NCBI GenBank assembly: GCA_030447805.1
Contig: JAUJOE010000002.1
Location: 1 to 64,000 of the forward strand
Direction of reading: 5' to 3'
Length of the DNA: 64,000 nucleotides
Source: Nocardioidaceae bacterium
GTDB lineage: Bacteria; Actinomycetota; Actinomycetes; Propionibacteriales; Nocardioidaceae
The position numbers were made by a program, and so were the translations under genes. Position 1 is the first letter of the stretch. The number at the start of each line of letters is the position of its first letter. Below are positions 1 to 9,669 of this stretch, piece by piece. The notes beneath the pieces were generated by a model, which worked only from the letters and a program-made list of their open reading frames with translations, made no database searches and was not told where the DNA came from.

Positions 1-53
1 TGAACAACACCGTCTATCCGGGTACCTGATACGGCTCGGGAGAGTGAGAAGCA

Positions 54-836
54 ATGCCCACCCCAACCAAGGGTCCGCGTCTCGGCGGCAGCCCAGCGCA
101 CCAGAAGGCCATCCTGGCGAACCTGGCGACCAACCTGTTCGAGCACGGATCGATCACCACGACGGAGGCGAAGGCCCGTCGCCTGCGCCCCTTCGCGGAG
201 CGGTTGATCTCCAAGGCCAAGCGCGGCGATCTGCACAACCGTCGCCAGGTGCTCTCGGTGATCCGTGACCAAACCGTCGTGCACGTGCTGTTCACCGAGA
301 TCGGCCCGCGGTACGTCGACCGGCCCGGCGGCTACACCCGCATCACCAAGATCGGGCCCCGTAAGGGCGACAACGCACCGATGGCGGTGATCGAACTCGT
401 CGAGGAGGAGTTCACCCCGAAGGTGCGCTCAACCCGTGCGACTAAGCGCACCGGTTCAAGTGCCGCGCCGGCACCGGCCGCCGCCGCAGCAGCAGCGGCG
501 CCACCCGCTGACGAACCAGCTCACGACGTCGCGCCAGTCGACCCGTCCGCATCCAGCGCCGAGACCGGCCCTGCCGACGAGGATGCCGCCGGAGTCGACT
601 CGGCGACAATCGATCCCGACGTCACCACGCCCGGCGCGACCGTCGAGCCGGAGGCGGTCGAGAGCCCGCAGGCGCCGGTTGAGTCGACCGGCGGGGAGGG
701 CGTTTCCGCGGAAGCCTCGGATGAGCCTGCCTCGGATGAGCCTGCACCGGCTGAGCCGGCAGCGGCTGAGCCCGTCGAAGAGACCACCGGGGGCGAACCT
801 GTTCCGCCGGCTGATGGCACCGACGAGACGAGGTAG
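54..836 (+). CDS. rplQ: 50S ribosomal protein L17 with acidic C-terminal extension
   Basis: Residues 1-120 are a standard L17, a large-subunit protein near the exit tunnel, with the conserved start [12 protein letters not shown] and the [16 protein letters not shown] segment. Bacterial L17 is usually 115-130 residues. This one is 260 because of an Ala/Pro/Glu/Asp-rich low-complexity tail (residues about 125-260) that includes near-tandem units such as [20 protein letters not shown]. Such tails are common on actinobacterial L17 and are probably disordered. The ATG is preceded by a purine stretch (gggagag). rpoA would be expected just upstream; only a stop codon at 27-29 in one frame is visible, which may be its end. 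truA lies further downstream, as usual, but here a regulator and a secreted protein intervene. Confidence 0.97.
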   Translation: MPTPTKGPRLGGSPAHQKAILANLATNLFEHGSITTTEAKARRLRPFAERLISKAKRGDLHNRRQVLSVIRDQTVVHVLFTEIGPRYVDRPGGYTRITKIGPRKGDNAPMAVIELVEEEFTPKVRSTRATKRTGSSAAPAPAAAAAAAAPPADEPAHDVAPVDPSASSAETGPADEDAAGVDSATIDPDVTTPGATVEPEAVESPQAPVESTGGEGVSAEASDEPASDEPAPAEPAAAEPVEETTGGEPVPPADGTDETR

Positions 837-841
837 TAGCC

Positions 842-858
842 GCCAGGCGCGCCCTGGC
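842..858. terminator. short hairpin between convergent rplQ and LAL regulator
   Basis: GCCAGG and CCTGGC form a perfect 6-bp stem with a 5-base loop, 5 bases after the rplQ stop and 17 bases before the end of the convergent regulator gene. There is no T-run, so it is only a candidate bidirectional terminator. Confidence 0.35.
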
Positions 859-874
859 TGAGCCCGTTCGGACG

Positions 875-3614
875 CTAGTCAGTGTTCGACGCGGCGGTCA
901 GTCGGCGAGTGAGCTGGCTTCGTGAGGTAACTCCGAGCTTGCGGTAGACGCGTGTCAGGTTCGCTTCGACGGTCGCGACCGAAACGTAGAGCTCGGCCGC
1001 GATTTCACGGTTGCTGCGGCCGGCGGCGACGAGCCTCGCCACCCTCTCCTCGCCAGCGGTGAGGAGGTTGCCAGCACGCCGGCCAGCGGCACGGCCGAGC
1101 TCCTTCGCCGTGGTCTCGGCCCAGACGAAGGCTCCCATCGCGGTGAACCGCTGCACTGCCTCACTGATCGACTCGTGCGCGGCTCCTCGACGACCCGCAC
1201 GTCGAAGTGCCGCTCCCGCTTCGTACGTCGCGCGGGCGGCGTCGAACTTGCACCCCAGGTTGTCGAAGGCATCGCGCGCAGTCAGCAGCTCGGTCGCGGA
1301 CGCCTCGGCTTCACCGGCGGCCAACAGGGCGAGACCGTTGCAGCGCGTTCGGGTCGCAGTGGCCCAGGGGTGGCCCGAAGCCGCTGCGTCCTCGAGCATG
1401 GCGGTTACCTGCTGCGCGCGGCGCGCTTCGCCCAGTACCGCGAGGGCCGCCACCGACTCACTTATCACGGGTATGAACCCGGGTTCCCCCACGTGCTGCT
1501 CACCGACTACGGTCAAAGCGGGCTCTAGTGCGGCCCAGGCGCTCCGGTGGTCGCCGGACAGCAGATGGGTAAGCCCGAGCACGTGGCGCAGTCGCAACTC
1601 AGCGGTCACGAGCCCCCGTGCTCTCGCCTCGGCGACCCCAGCCTCGGCCCAGTCGCGGGCGGCCTTCGGTGGGCCGGCGAAACTGGCGGCGACGGCCTCG
1701 ACGTAGTTGGACAAGACGCCGCCGAACTCTGCTTGCGATGCGACGAGCAGTCGCCGCTCGGCCGCATAACGCACCACTTCGTCGCCTGCACCGCGACGGG
1801 CGGCAAGGTCGGTCAACTGCACCAGGAGGAACGGGCGCGCCGAGTCGTCGTTCAGCCGAATGGCTTCGGTGTACTGCGCCTCCAACAAATTTCTGGCCCT
1901 TTCCAGTTCCCCTCGCCACATCAGCTGAAGACCAAGCATCACCTCCGGCCGATCGTCCACAGTGACGGCCCGACTCCCCGGCAGGGCCTGTTCCAGCAGG
2001 CGCCGGTCTGGTCGGCCGCGGATGGCGAGCAGGTGAGCGAGCCGACCTAGCGCGATGACCTGCTGTTCTAGGTCGTCTGCGCGTTCAGCCATCTCAACAG
2101 CACGTCGCGCATGCTCAATGCCGGCTTCGAGCGACAGCTGCAGAAAACCCTCCGACCACGCCAACAGGTTGTGGGCGCGGGCCTTGAGGGACTCCGAGGA
2201 AGTCGCCGCGAGGGCTTCGTGCACCAGCGAACTTCGGCGTGCCATGTTGTCCTCGAGCGCCGCCCTGGCGAGCAGTGCCGGAGCTCGATGCGCACCGGCA
2301 TCTGGGGCGCTGACCACCTCATCAAACGCTTCAATGGCGGCACGGAACCTTCCGCAGGCATCGAAGTAGGCGCCGACGGCCAAAGACCTCGCGTGCCGGG
2401 CTGGTCGATCCTGCTTGGGTGTCAGCCGGCGCGCATGCTCAGCCAGCTCAGCGGCAGCGTCCGGCGCTCCACGCGTTGCCGCATCCGCAGCTGCGGCATC
2501 CAAGGCTGCCGCCACGTCGGCGTCGGGATCCGCAGTCGCGAGGGCGAGATGGCGGCCCCGTTCAACCGGGTCGCTAACCAAGTCGGCAGCCTGCAGGTGC
2601 AGCCGGCTGCGGCGCTCCCAGGGGAGCAGGTGCTGGAGGGCGGAGGCATGCAACGGGTGGGCGAACCGCACAGTCCCAACGCTCTCCACGTTGAGCACTC
2701 CACGGGCCACGCTGGCTTGGATATCTGCTCCGACCTCTCGGCCCAGCAGGGCAGTTAGCTGGCGGACGGTGGGCCGTCCCAGCGTCGCCACCGCCGCGAG
2801 TAGCTCCTGGGTCGCGCCGGGCAACTGCCTCAGCGACTGCTCGAGAAGCGCCACCAGCGACTCAGGGCACCGGTACGTCGGCCGGCTGGCCACGCGCGTT
2901 CCATTCCTTGGCCAGCTCGAGTGCGAACAGCGGGTTCCCGCCGGAGATGCGGTGAATCCGGCGGTTCACGTAGTCGGGCAGCGCCAAACCCAGGCGGCCG
3001 TGGGTAACGAGCTCGGCGAGCGCTGGAGCGGGCAACGGATCAAGGTTGAGCGAAGTCGTATGGGCAGATCCGGCCACCCGGAGCAACTCGGCGGCCGGTC
3101 CGTCGCCGGTCGATGCGGTTCGCACTGCTGCCACCAGGCCCACTGGCTCGTGGGTGAGTTGGCCAAATGCATACCCCAGCAGTCGGCGAGTTGCGCCGTC
3201 CAGCCACTGCAGGTCATCGATGGCAATCAGGACCGGAGCCGACTGGGACAAGCCGACAACGGCCGCCCGGAGTGCCTGCCGCAAACTTCGCGGCTCCGCC
3301 GCCCCGTCGAGCACGGCCTTCTCGATCACAGCGGCGTCATGATTCAGGACTACCTGGCTGATCGCCTTCAGATGTGGATAAAGCAGATCCGCCAGACCGC
3401 CGTACGGCGTCTCAGCGTCTTGCTCCACGGGCCGAGAGGACAACACGATCCGACCGGTCCGAGCGGTCTGTACGGCATTGAGCCAAAGCGTCGTCTTCCC
3501 GATCCCCGCCTCGCCGGTAAGCAGCAGCAGCGCGGGACCCGTCGCCGCGTTCTGGGCAAACGCGGTGACCGCCTGGAGCTCTTCGCTTCGCCCGACGACC
3601 ATTCGCCCGGTCAC
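875..3614 (-). CDS. LuxR-family LAL-type ATP-binding transcriptional regulator (one frame break)
   Basis: A large MalT/LAL-type regulator of about 910 residues. The N-terminal AAA/NTPase domain has the P-loop GEAGIGKTT at residues 34-42 and a Walker B-like stretch IAIDDLQWLD. A helical TPR-like middle follows. The last ~65 residues are a LuxR helix-turn-helix (EIAAELYVSVATVEANL). The two halves lie in different frames (3614-2862 and 2893-875). The expected text PADVPVPESLVALLEQ is restored by removing one base from the ggg run at 2865-2867, so this is a single indel in a homopolymer and probably a sequencing error. It converges on rplQ and is divergent from the next gene. The ligand and targets cannot be told from the sequence. 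Confidence 0.9.
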
Positions 3615-3732
3615 GCACCGACCATAGGGCCGGTAGGCCGCAAAATGTAGGGGTTTCCCTGATGCCGGGGTCGCTCAGCCTCCATAGCGTCATTGGTGGC
3701 AATACCCATCCTCGAACTCTTCGGGAGAAACG

Positions 3733-4256
3733 ATGACTTCACCTCGAAACACCCTCACCCGGCTCGCCGCAGTCGTTCCGATCGTCGCCGGTCTCGCAGC
3801 CGGGGCTGCGCCCGCGTTGGCCACCGACCCCGACGGCGGCCTGCAGGAGGCCAAGGCGGCAACCGCGCGCTACCACTCGATCGTCCAGGCAGAGCGAGCC
3901 GGCTACGTCCTCGGCTCCCCGTGCACCTCCTCGCCTTCGGGGGCATGGGCTTCCACTACGAGAACCGTCAGCTCATGGCCGACCCAGCGATCGACGCCAC
4001 GCAGCCAGAGATCTTGCTCTATGCACCCGGGCCGAGCGGCCGACTCCAGCTCGTGGGGGTCGAGTACTGGAAGGCAGATGCCGACCAGAACCCTGCCACC
4101 ACCACCGACCGACCGGCACTGTTCGGGCAGCCGTTCAACGGACCGATGCCCGGCCATCACCCCGGCATGCCGGTCCATTACGACCTGCACGTGTGGCTGT
4201 GGCAGGACAACCCGGCCGGCATGTTCACTCCGTTCAATCCCACCGTCCACTGCTGA
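3733..4256 (+). CDS. secreted protein of unknown function (one frame break)
   Basis: The start MTSPRNTLTRLAAVVPIVAG has a basic n-region, a hydrophobic core and an Ala-x-Ala type cleavage site near residue 31. The frame then shifts near 3915-3925, and the rest (VHLLAFGGMGFHYENRQLM to ...FTPFNPTVHC) continues in another frame to a TGA at 4254-4256. The merged product is about 170 residues and fits a small family of uncharacterised actinobacterial secreted proteins with a GMGFHY motif. No catalytic signature is recognised. The gene is divergent from the LAL regulator across a 118-base gap, which must contain the promoters of both, and it precedes truA by 118 bases. Confidence 0.6.
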
Positions 4257-4374
4257 CGCCGCGAGCCGTTCCTGGCGCCAGGCATCTGGAGGAGCTCGCC
4301 GAAGCCCTAGTCCTCGGCGAGCTCCCCAGGAAGTGTGGCCGACGTGACGGTGACCGCCCTGAGATGATCTGGCC

Positions 4375-5193
4375 ATGGGTGAGTTGGTGCGGCTGCGGCT
4401 GGATGTCGCGTACGACGGGGGCGGCTTCTCCGGCTGGGCGTCGCAGCCGGGTCGTCGTACGGTGCAGGCCACCATCGAGTCGGCGCTGGCGCTGATCCTG
4501 CGGATCGAACACGCGAGCCTGACCGTTGCCGGGCGCACCGACGCCGGTGTGCACGCACGAGGGCAGGTGTGCCACGTCGATGTGCCCGGCGAGGCGTTGG
4601 CCGATGTCTCGCTCGAACGGTTGACGTACCGGCTGGCGAGGCTGCTGCCCGACGACGTTCGGGTACGGCGAGTGGCGCTGGCCCCGGAGGGCTTCGACGC
4701 CCGGTTCTCAGCCTGCTGGCGGCGGTACGCCTACCGCGTGAGCGACAACCCCGTCGGCGTCGACCCACTGCTGCGCCGCACCGTGCTGTGGTGGCCGCGG
4801 CCACTCGACGTACCGCTGATGAACCGGGCGGCAGAGCCATTGCTCGGCGAGCACGATTTCGCGGCGTTCTGCAAGCAACGCGAGGGCGCCACCACCATCC
4901 GCACGTTGCGGGAGTTCACGTGGACGCGGGAGGCTGACGTGGTGACCGCTCGGGTGGTAGCGGACGCCTTCTGCCACAACATGGTGCGCTCGCTCGTCGG
5001 CTGCCTGCTCGCCGTTGGTGAGGGCCGGCAGGGCGAAGAGTGGCCTCACCTGGTGCTCCAGGGGCGGGCGCGTGACCCGCGGGTGCCCGTCGTCGCTCCG
5101 CATGGACTGACCCTGGAAGAGGTGGGCTACCCAGCCGACGCTGAGCTCGCCACCCGTGCTGCACGGGCTCGCGCCGTGAGGACCTCGGCGTGA
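4375..5193 (+). CDS. truA: tRNA pseudouridine synthase A
   Basis: The 272-residue product matches TruA, which isomerises uridines 38-40 in the tRNA anticodon stem-loop. The catalytic aspartate is D56 in [13 protein letters not shown], and the C-terminal [11 protein letters not shown] motif typical of TruA is present. Length is normal for the family. rplQ-truA linkage is common in bacteria; here two genes separate them. The start ATG is the first in frame, and the next gene begins inside the TruA stop (GTGA overlap), so the two are probably cotranscribed. Confidence 0.97.
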   Translation: MGELVRLRLDVAYDGGGFSGWASQPGRRTVQATIESALALILRIEHASLTVAGRTDAGVHARGQVCHVDVPGEALADVSLERLTYRLARLLPDDVRVRRVALAPEGFDARFSACWRRYAYRVSDNPVGVDPLLRRTVLWWPRPLDVPLMNRAAEPLLGEHDFAAFCKQREGATTIRTLREFTWTREADVVTARVVADAFCHNMVRSLVGCLLAVGEGRQGEEWPHLVLQGRARDPRVPVVAPHGLTLEEVGYPADAELATRAARARAVRTSA

Positions 5194-5793
5194 GTGAGCA
5201 CTACTTCGCTGCCGACCCACATTCGGTGGAGAAGCGGCAGCCCGTCGATGTGAGCGTCTGGGGCCACGAGTTGCGGCTGCAGTCTGCGTCGGGGGTGTTC
5301 TCCGCCGGGCGCCTCGACCCCGGTACGGCGGTGCTCTTCCGGGAGACCGAGCCGCCGACCAGACCCGGGAGGTACCTCGACCTCGGCTGCGGGTACGGCG
5401 TGATCGCGTGCGCGCTGGCGAGCGCCGTACCGGAGGCTGAGGTGTGGGCCGTGGACGTCAACGAGCGCGCGCTGGCTCTGTGTCGTACGAACGCTGACGA
5501 CTTGGGCGTGGGCGGCTCGGGTGCATGCAGTTACGCCTGGGGCGGTGCCCGCCGACGTGGTGTTCGACGAGATCTGGTTGAACCCGCCGATCCGGATCGG
5601 CAAGGCCGCTCTGCATGCTCTGCTGCTGACCCGGCTGCGCCGGCTGTCTGTTGACGGCCGGGCTGTCCTGGTCGTGAGCAAGAACCTCGGCGCGGACTCG
5701 CTGCAACGTTGGCTCGTTGACCAGCGCTTCGGATGCCATCGCGTCGGCTCAGCTAAAGGCTTCCGCGTCCTGGAGGTGCGCCCTTCCGGCTAG
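5190..5793 (+). CDS. class I SAM-dependent methyltransferase, RsmC/MTS-type (one frame break)
   Basis: The first part contains SAM-binding motif I ([11 protein letters not shown]) and a second-strand acidic motif ([11 protein letters not shown]). The second part, in another frame from about 5521, has the catalytic NPPI motif typical of N2-guanine and related nucleic-acid methyltransferases and ends in [12 protein letters not shown]. Joining the frames near 5505-5525 gives about 200 residues, normal for the MTS family that includes 16S rRNA m2G1207 methyltransferase RsmC. It overlaps truA by 4 bases, consistent with an RNA-modification operon. The break is probably a single indel. Confidence 0.85.
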
Positions 5794-5900
5794 CGAATCG
5801 TCCGGCTCACGCGCGGACGCTTGCGGCCGTGGAGACACCGCCCCGGCCGGCTGCACGCTGCTGTCCTCCGCCGGTGCAGGAGCAGGCTCGCCGATTCGGT

Positions 5901-5959
5901 TCGAGATGCGCGAGAATGCTGTGCCAAGTCCTCCCTGACCGCATTCTCACGCATCTCGA
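5901..5959. repeat. long inverted repeat upstream of the ECF sigma gene
   Basis: A 19-base arm (TCGAGATGCGCGAGAATGC, 5901-5919) is repeated in inverted orientation at 5941-5959 with one mismatch and a 21-base loop. It sits in the 217-base gap between the methyltransferase and the sigma factor, about 50 bases before the sigma ORF. No T-run follows either arm, so it could be a hairpin in the sigma leader, a factor-independent terminator of the upstream operon, or a binding site. Confidence 0.75.
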
Positions 5960-6010
5960 GGACAATCGCGGGCCGATACGCCGCCAAGGCCGGGCCAGTC
6001 GGACGGGAGA

Positions 6011-6583
6011 GTGCAACAGAAGGCGACAGTCGGGCGTCAGTTGTGCGTGGATGTATCGGTGGCGGACGACGAGCGAGCAAGCGCTGACGCCGCCGCCGAC
6101 TTCGACGGCTGGGTTGCCAGCCGGTCGCAAGCACTGGTGCGCTTCGCCTATCTCGTGACCGGCAGCCAGGACGCCGCGGACGAGGCCGTCCAGACCGCGC
6201 TGACCAAGGCGTGCGAGCACTGGTCGCGGATCAGTCGCACCAGCGACCAGGACGCCTACGTACGGCGCATGATCGTCAACGCCCACATCTCGTGGTGGCG
6301 CAAGTTCCGCAAACGGGAGTCTTCGGTCGCTGTCGTGCACCAGTCGGCGTACGTCGATGACCCGGCGACTACGGTCGCTCGAACCGACGCCGTGTGGCGG
6401 CTGTGCCAGACCCTCCCGACGCGACAGCGGGCGGCCGTCGTACTGAGGTTCTACGAGGACCTGACCTATCCGGAGATCGCCGCCGTGCTGGATTGCCCGG
6501 AGGCGACGGCGCGGTCGTACATCCACCGCGCCCTGGCGGCGCTGCGCCGAACGCTCGAAGACCAGGAGGAAAGCGATGAGTGA
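6011..6583 (+). CDS. ECF RNA polymerase sigma factor, SigE-family
   Basis: A 190-residue sigma-70 family protein with only regions 2 and 4. Region 2 spans FAYLVTGSQDAADEAVQTAL to RRMIVNAHISWWRK. Region 4 has the helix-turn-helix LTYPEIAAVLDCPEATARS. Such factors redirect RNA polymerase to a small regulon and are normally held by a cognate anti-sigma protein. In-frame GTG codons at 6047 and 6059 are alternative starts, and the family length fits a start near either. The stop overlaps the next gene by 8 bases, and a strong ribosome site AGGAGGA lies inside the sigma 3' end, so the two genes are translationally linked. Confidence 0.93.
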   Translation: MQQKATVGRQLCVDVSVADDERASADAAADFDGWVASRSQALVRFAYLVTGSQDAADEAVQTALTKACEHWSRISRTSDQDAYVRRMIVNAHISWWRKFRKRESSVAVVHQSAYVDDPATTVARTDAVWRLCQTLPTRQRAAVVLRFYEDLTYPEIAAVLDCPEATARSYIHRALAALRRTLEDQEESDE

Positions 6584-7719
6584 CGACCGACTCGAGGAAG
6601 CCTTCCGGGCATCGCTGCGCGAGCGCGCCGGCGACGTGACAGCGGACGGCGGCATCGCCGAGGTGGCCCGCGCCGGCGCCCGCCGACGGCAGCGGATCAA
6701 GGTGGCGGTGGCCGGGGCGGCGGCCGTTGCGGTGATCGCGCCGGTCGGCGTGCTGGCCGCGCTGAACCGCGACGGCGGACCCTCCGTCACCGTCGCCGAC
6801 CCGGCGCCTTCGTCCGGGCACCGCCGCAGGTCCCGGTACCGCGGCCGCGCTGGCCCCACCGAGCGCCACGCCTGCGACGGGCACGGTAGGGAGGTGCCGG
6901 CGAACTGGCGGGTCGAGTCGTACGACGGGGTGCAACTGCGGGTGCCCCCCGACTGGGGCTGGGGCGGCGTGCCCAGGCCCGCCGGATTCGGCGGCGGCTT
7001 CAGCATGTGCGGCGACGGCGCCTTCGCCTATCCAGGCCCCCACGGGGAGACGCTGTTCAAGGAGAGCGTCGACATGCCGTACGTCGGTCGCCCATACCTC
7101 CATGACCGACGATTGCACCGAACTTGTTCCTCCCACCCAGCCGTATGCTTGGCTGGCTTCGCCGCTTCCGATCGGCATGGTCCAGTTGCAGAGGGGCTTC
7201 ACCCAGTCGACTGTCGAGGTCGCTGGTGTGCGGGTCACTGTGGCCGACGATGATGCCGACGAGTTGGCAACCATCCTCAGCACGCTGGAAGCTGTCGACG
7301 TCGACGGGAACGGCTGCGAGGTAGTGTCCCGGTTGACTGAGTCTGGCGACCCGGTTGCTGATCTCGACAAGGTCGATTCGGTATCGGTGTGCAACTACCG
7401 GCACACAGAGGGAGATCGCGTGATCCTCGGTTACTCGACTCACCTTGAGGGTGCATCGGCGCAGCAGCGCTCGAGCTGATCAAGGCTGAACCCCCCGCAC
7501 TCGTCCTGGATTGCGATCCGCGGCCCGAGACTCAACGACGTCGACGTCGTGCTGCGTTTCCATGGACAGGAAGGAAGCGACGCCGACGTTCTGGTCAGGC
7601 TGAACGGATGCCCCGGTTACTACACAGGGGAAGGCGTCCGAGCACTCACCAAGGCCAACGTCGAGCCGTGGATGGCGGACGGGGATGGCCTGTACGTTCG
7701 TGCCAGACGGAAAGTTTGA
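6576..7719 (+). CDS. probable membrane-anchored partner (anti-sigma-like) of the ECF sigma factor, several frame breaks
   Basis: The start MSDDRLEEAFRASLRERAG is followed by a basic segment (ARRRQRIK) and one membrane helix (VAVAGAAAVAVIAPVGVLAAL, about residues 43-63), leaving a large outside domain. Coding continues in three more frames: around 6900-7080 (LRVPPDWGWGG), 7102-7460 (TDDCTELVPPTQPYAWLAS...), and 7540-7719, which reads DVDVVLRFHGQEGSDADVLV and ends KANVEPWMADGDGLYVRARR. Breaks near 6820, 7090 and 7465 are small indels. Position and topology suggest an anti-sigma or sensor role, but no zinc-binding anti-sigma (HxxxCxxC) motif is visible, so that role is inference. Confidence 0.65.
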
Positions 7720-7775
7720 CCACCGCTGTTCCGTCCTATCCAACGTGGGGTAGGCACGGTTTGCCGGGGCGTCGC

Positions 7776-8651
7776 TCAGACGAGCGAGCCGGACGTGGCG
7801 ATCAGGGCGATGCCGAGGGCGGCGATCGCCATCGAGCCGTAGAAGGCGGCTTCGGAACGAGGGTTCCGGCGCAGGGCAAGCAACGCGCCTGCTGCCAGCG
7901 CGACGGCGGCGGTGGTGACGACCCAGTCGAGCACCGTGCGTGGACCGCCCTGCCCGGCCAGTACGACTGCGATGGCGGCAAGGGCGGCGGCACAGGCGAC
8001 CACCCCGGAGCCGACCCGGCCCACGCGGTGCGGCAGGCCGCGGACGCCGGCTGCGGCGTCTTCGTCAAGGTCCGGTACGACGTTGCCGAAGTGGGCGCTG
8101 ACGCCGATGAGCGCACCAGCCGCCAGCACCCACATCGGCGGCCATGGGTGCGCCGATAGGGGCAGCGTGGCAACGGCGGGCAGCAAGCCGAACGTGACGA
8201 CGTACGGAAGCACCGACAGGACCGTCGACTTCAGCAGCAGGTTGTAGGCCCAGCCGGAGGCGACCGCGACGAGGTGGACGACGCCGGCTCGCCACCCCAA
8301 CGCCAGAGACAGCGGCACAGTGGCGGCTACCGCAACGGCAGTGGCGGCGGTGACCGCGCCGCGGGAGATGGCGCCGGTTGCCAGCGGCTTGTCCGGTCGG
8401 TGTACGGCGGCGTCGCGGCTGGCGTCGAGGACGTCGTTCGACCAGCCGATCGACAGTTGCCCGGTCAGCACCGCGAGGGCGACCAGCAGCACCGTCGGCC
8501 AGGCGTTGTCGGCGACCACCGCCAGCACCGTGACGAGGGTTGTCACGCCGATGGTCGGCACCGGGTGGCACGACATCACCAGCGCGAGCACCCGTGAGCC
8601 AGCTGGACGGCGCAGATCGATGGGGCGTCGTGCTGCGCCCCATGATCGCAA
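7776..8651 (-). CDS. UbiA-superfamily prenyltransferase-like membrane protein
   Basis: About 280 residues with eight or so hydrophobic segments. Two acidic motifs typical of the UbiA superfamily are present: NDVLDASRDAAVHRPDKPLA and, later, DLDEDAAAGVRGLPHRVG. These bind Mg2+ and the prenyl diphosphate. The family attaches prenyl chains to aromatic or other small acceptors in quinone, haem and lipid synthesis; the substrate here cannot be told. The N-terminal RVLALVMSCHPVPTIGVT segment looks conserved, so the true start is at or before it. The ORF opens with a weak TTG at 8651 that lies in a tandem repeat. It converges on the sigma-partner gene. Confidence 0.85.
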   Translation of the reverse strand: MRSWGAARRPIDLRRPAGSRVLALVMSCHPVPTIGVTTLVTVLAVVADNAWPTVLLVALAVLTGQLSIGWSNDVLDASRDAAVHRPDKPLATGAISRGAVTAATAVAVAATVPLSLALGWRAGVVHLVAVASGWAYNLLLKSTVLSVLPYVVTFGLLPAVATLPLSAHPWPPMWVLAAGALIGVSAHFGNVVPDLDEDAAAGVRGLPHRVGRVGSGVVACAAALAAIAVVLAGQGGPRTVLDWVVTTAAVALAAGALLALRRNPRSEAAFYGSMAIAALGIALIATSGSLV

Positions 8652-8762
8652 ACGGTTGCCGGTTGGCCGCCGGGCTGTACGTCTGCCGGGTTGTCGCGGG
8701 AAACGGTTGCCAGATTCGCCCCAAGCTGTACGTCTACCGGGTTGTCGCGGGAAACGGTTGCC
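8651..8762. repeat. 51-bp tandem repeat, about 2.2 copies
   Basis: AACGGTTGCC recurs at 8651, 8702 and 8753, exactly 51 bases apart, and the stretch with GTACGTCT..CCGGGTTGTCGCGGG is repeated between them with few changes. It fills the gap between the APH gene (ends 8772) and the prenyltransferase gene. The period is a multiple of three, but no gene is evident across it. Confidence 0.85.
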
Positions 8763-8771
8763 AGGTTCCGC

Positions 8772-9584
8772 TCAGAAGAACTCGTCGAGCAGGCGGTAGA
8801 AGTCCAGCCGCCAGGGGTCAGGGTCGGAGATGCCGTAGCGGTTGAGGAAGGTCGCGGCGTCGCGGGCGTCGTACTGCTCGTTCATCTCGGGCGCCGACAT
8901 GCTGCGCGTGGTGAGCGCCAGGTCGAGGTAGCGGTCGGCCACCCCCAGTCGCCCGAGGTCGATAACGCCGAGGCAGTCACCGGTCTCCGGGTCGATGAGC
9001 AGGTTCGGCAGGCAGGGGTCGCCGTGGCACACGACGAGGTCGCCGCGTTCCAGGTCGGCGGCCCGCGGTTGCCGCTGGGTCAGTTCCGCGTGCAGGTCCT
9101 CTGCCGTACGCCCGAGCCTTGAGTCGTCGAAGTCGGCGATGTCGACAGCTCCCCGCCGTACGGCGTCGGTCGCGTCGGCCACCGTGCGGTCCAGCCGCCG
9201 TACGAAAGGGCAGCTCTCGATCGGCAACGCGTGCAGGTCGGCGAGCAGGTCGGCCATCGACGCGGTGGCCCGGTCGACCAGCCGCCGAGGTACGTCGCAA
9301 GCCGGGATGCCGGGGACCGTGGTCATGACGAGTACGGCGCCCTCGTCCGACTCCGCCCAGTCGACCAGGCGCGGCCCGGGGATCGGTGTGGTCGCGAGCC
9401 AGCCAATCTTGTCGCGCTCGAGCTGGAGCTCCTGCTTGTCGGCCGCACCGACGCACTTGGCGTGCACCGCGCCGTCGGCACTGCGGTAGACCCACGCGCC
9501 GGACATTCCGACTTCGACGGGCACCCAGGACGCATCGTCGCCCGGCGCGAGCACGGGCAGCGGTGGTGGCGGCGTCGACGGCAT
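8772..9584 (-). CDS. aminoglycoside 3'-phosphotransferase-like kinase (APH family)
   Basis: The 270-residue protein has the APH fold signatures: a candidate ATP-binding lysine K43 in HAKCV, the catalytic loop HGDPCLPN at 187-194 with D189 as base and N194 as metal ligand, and the metal-binding VIDLG at 207-211 with D209. The C-terminal GRLGVADRYLDLAL pattern and length match APH(3')-type enzymes, which phosphorylate aminoglycosides such as kanamycin. Many chromosomal actinobacterial members have unproven substrates, so resistance is not established. No mobile element flanks it. It is followed downstream by the 51-bp repeats and then the prenyltransferase gene on the same strand. Confidence 0.9.
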   Translation of the reverse strand: MPSTPPPPLPVLAPGDDASWVPVEVGMSGAWVYRSADGAVHAKCVGAADKQELQLERDKIGWLATTPIPGPRLVDWAESDEGAVLVMTTVPGIPACDVPRRLVDRATASMADLLADLHALPIESCPFVRRLDRTVADATDAVRRGAVDIADFDDSRLGRTAEDLHAELTQRQPRAADLERGDLVVCHGDPCLPNLLIDPETGDCLGVIDLGRLGVADRYLDLALTTRSMSAPEMNEQYDARDAATFLNRYGISDPDPWRLDFYRLLDEFF

Positions 9585-9669
9585 ACCAAGGATCGTCTCA
9601 GGGCACTGGCCGCGGCTCGGGGTGGCGCGTCAGACTGGAAACTCGTCGTCCGCGGAAGAGAGGTCACGC

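Noticed and set aside
521-820. A 99-residue minus-strand frame opposite the rplQ tail
   Set aside because: It is the mirror of the low-complexity Ala/Pro/Glu coding tail and has no start context or family motif.
1011-3650. Long plus-strand frames across the LAL regulator (for example 2415-3650)
   Set aside because: They lie opposite a gene with clear P-loop and LuxR motifs, lack any recognisable domain, and are expected in high-GC DNA.
8651-8762. The 51-bp repeats considered as a CRISPR array
   Set aside because: Only about 2.2 copies, no distinct spacers between identical repeats, and no cas genes anywhere in the window.
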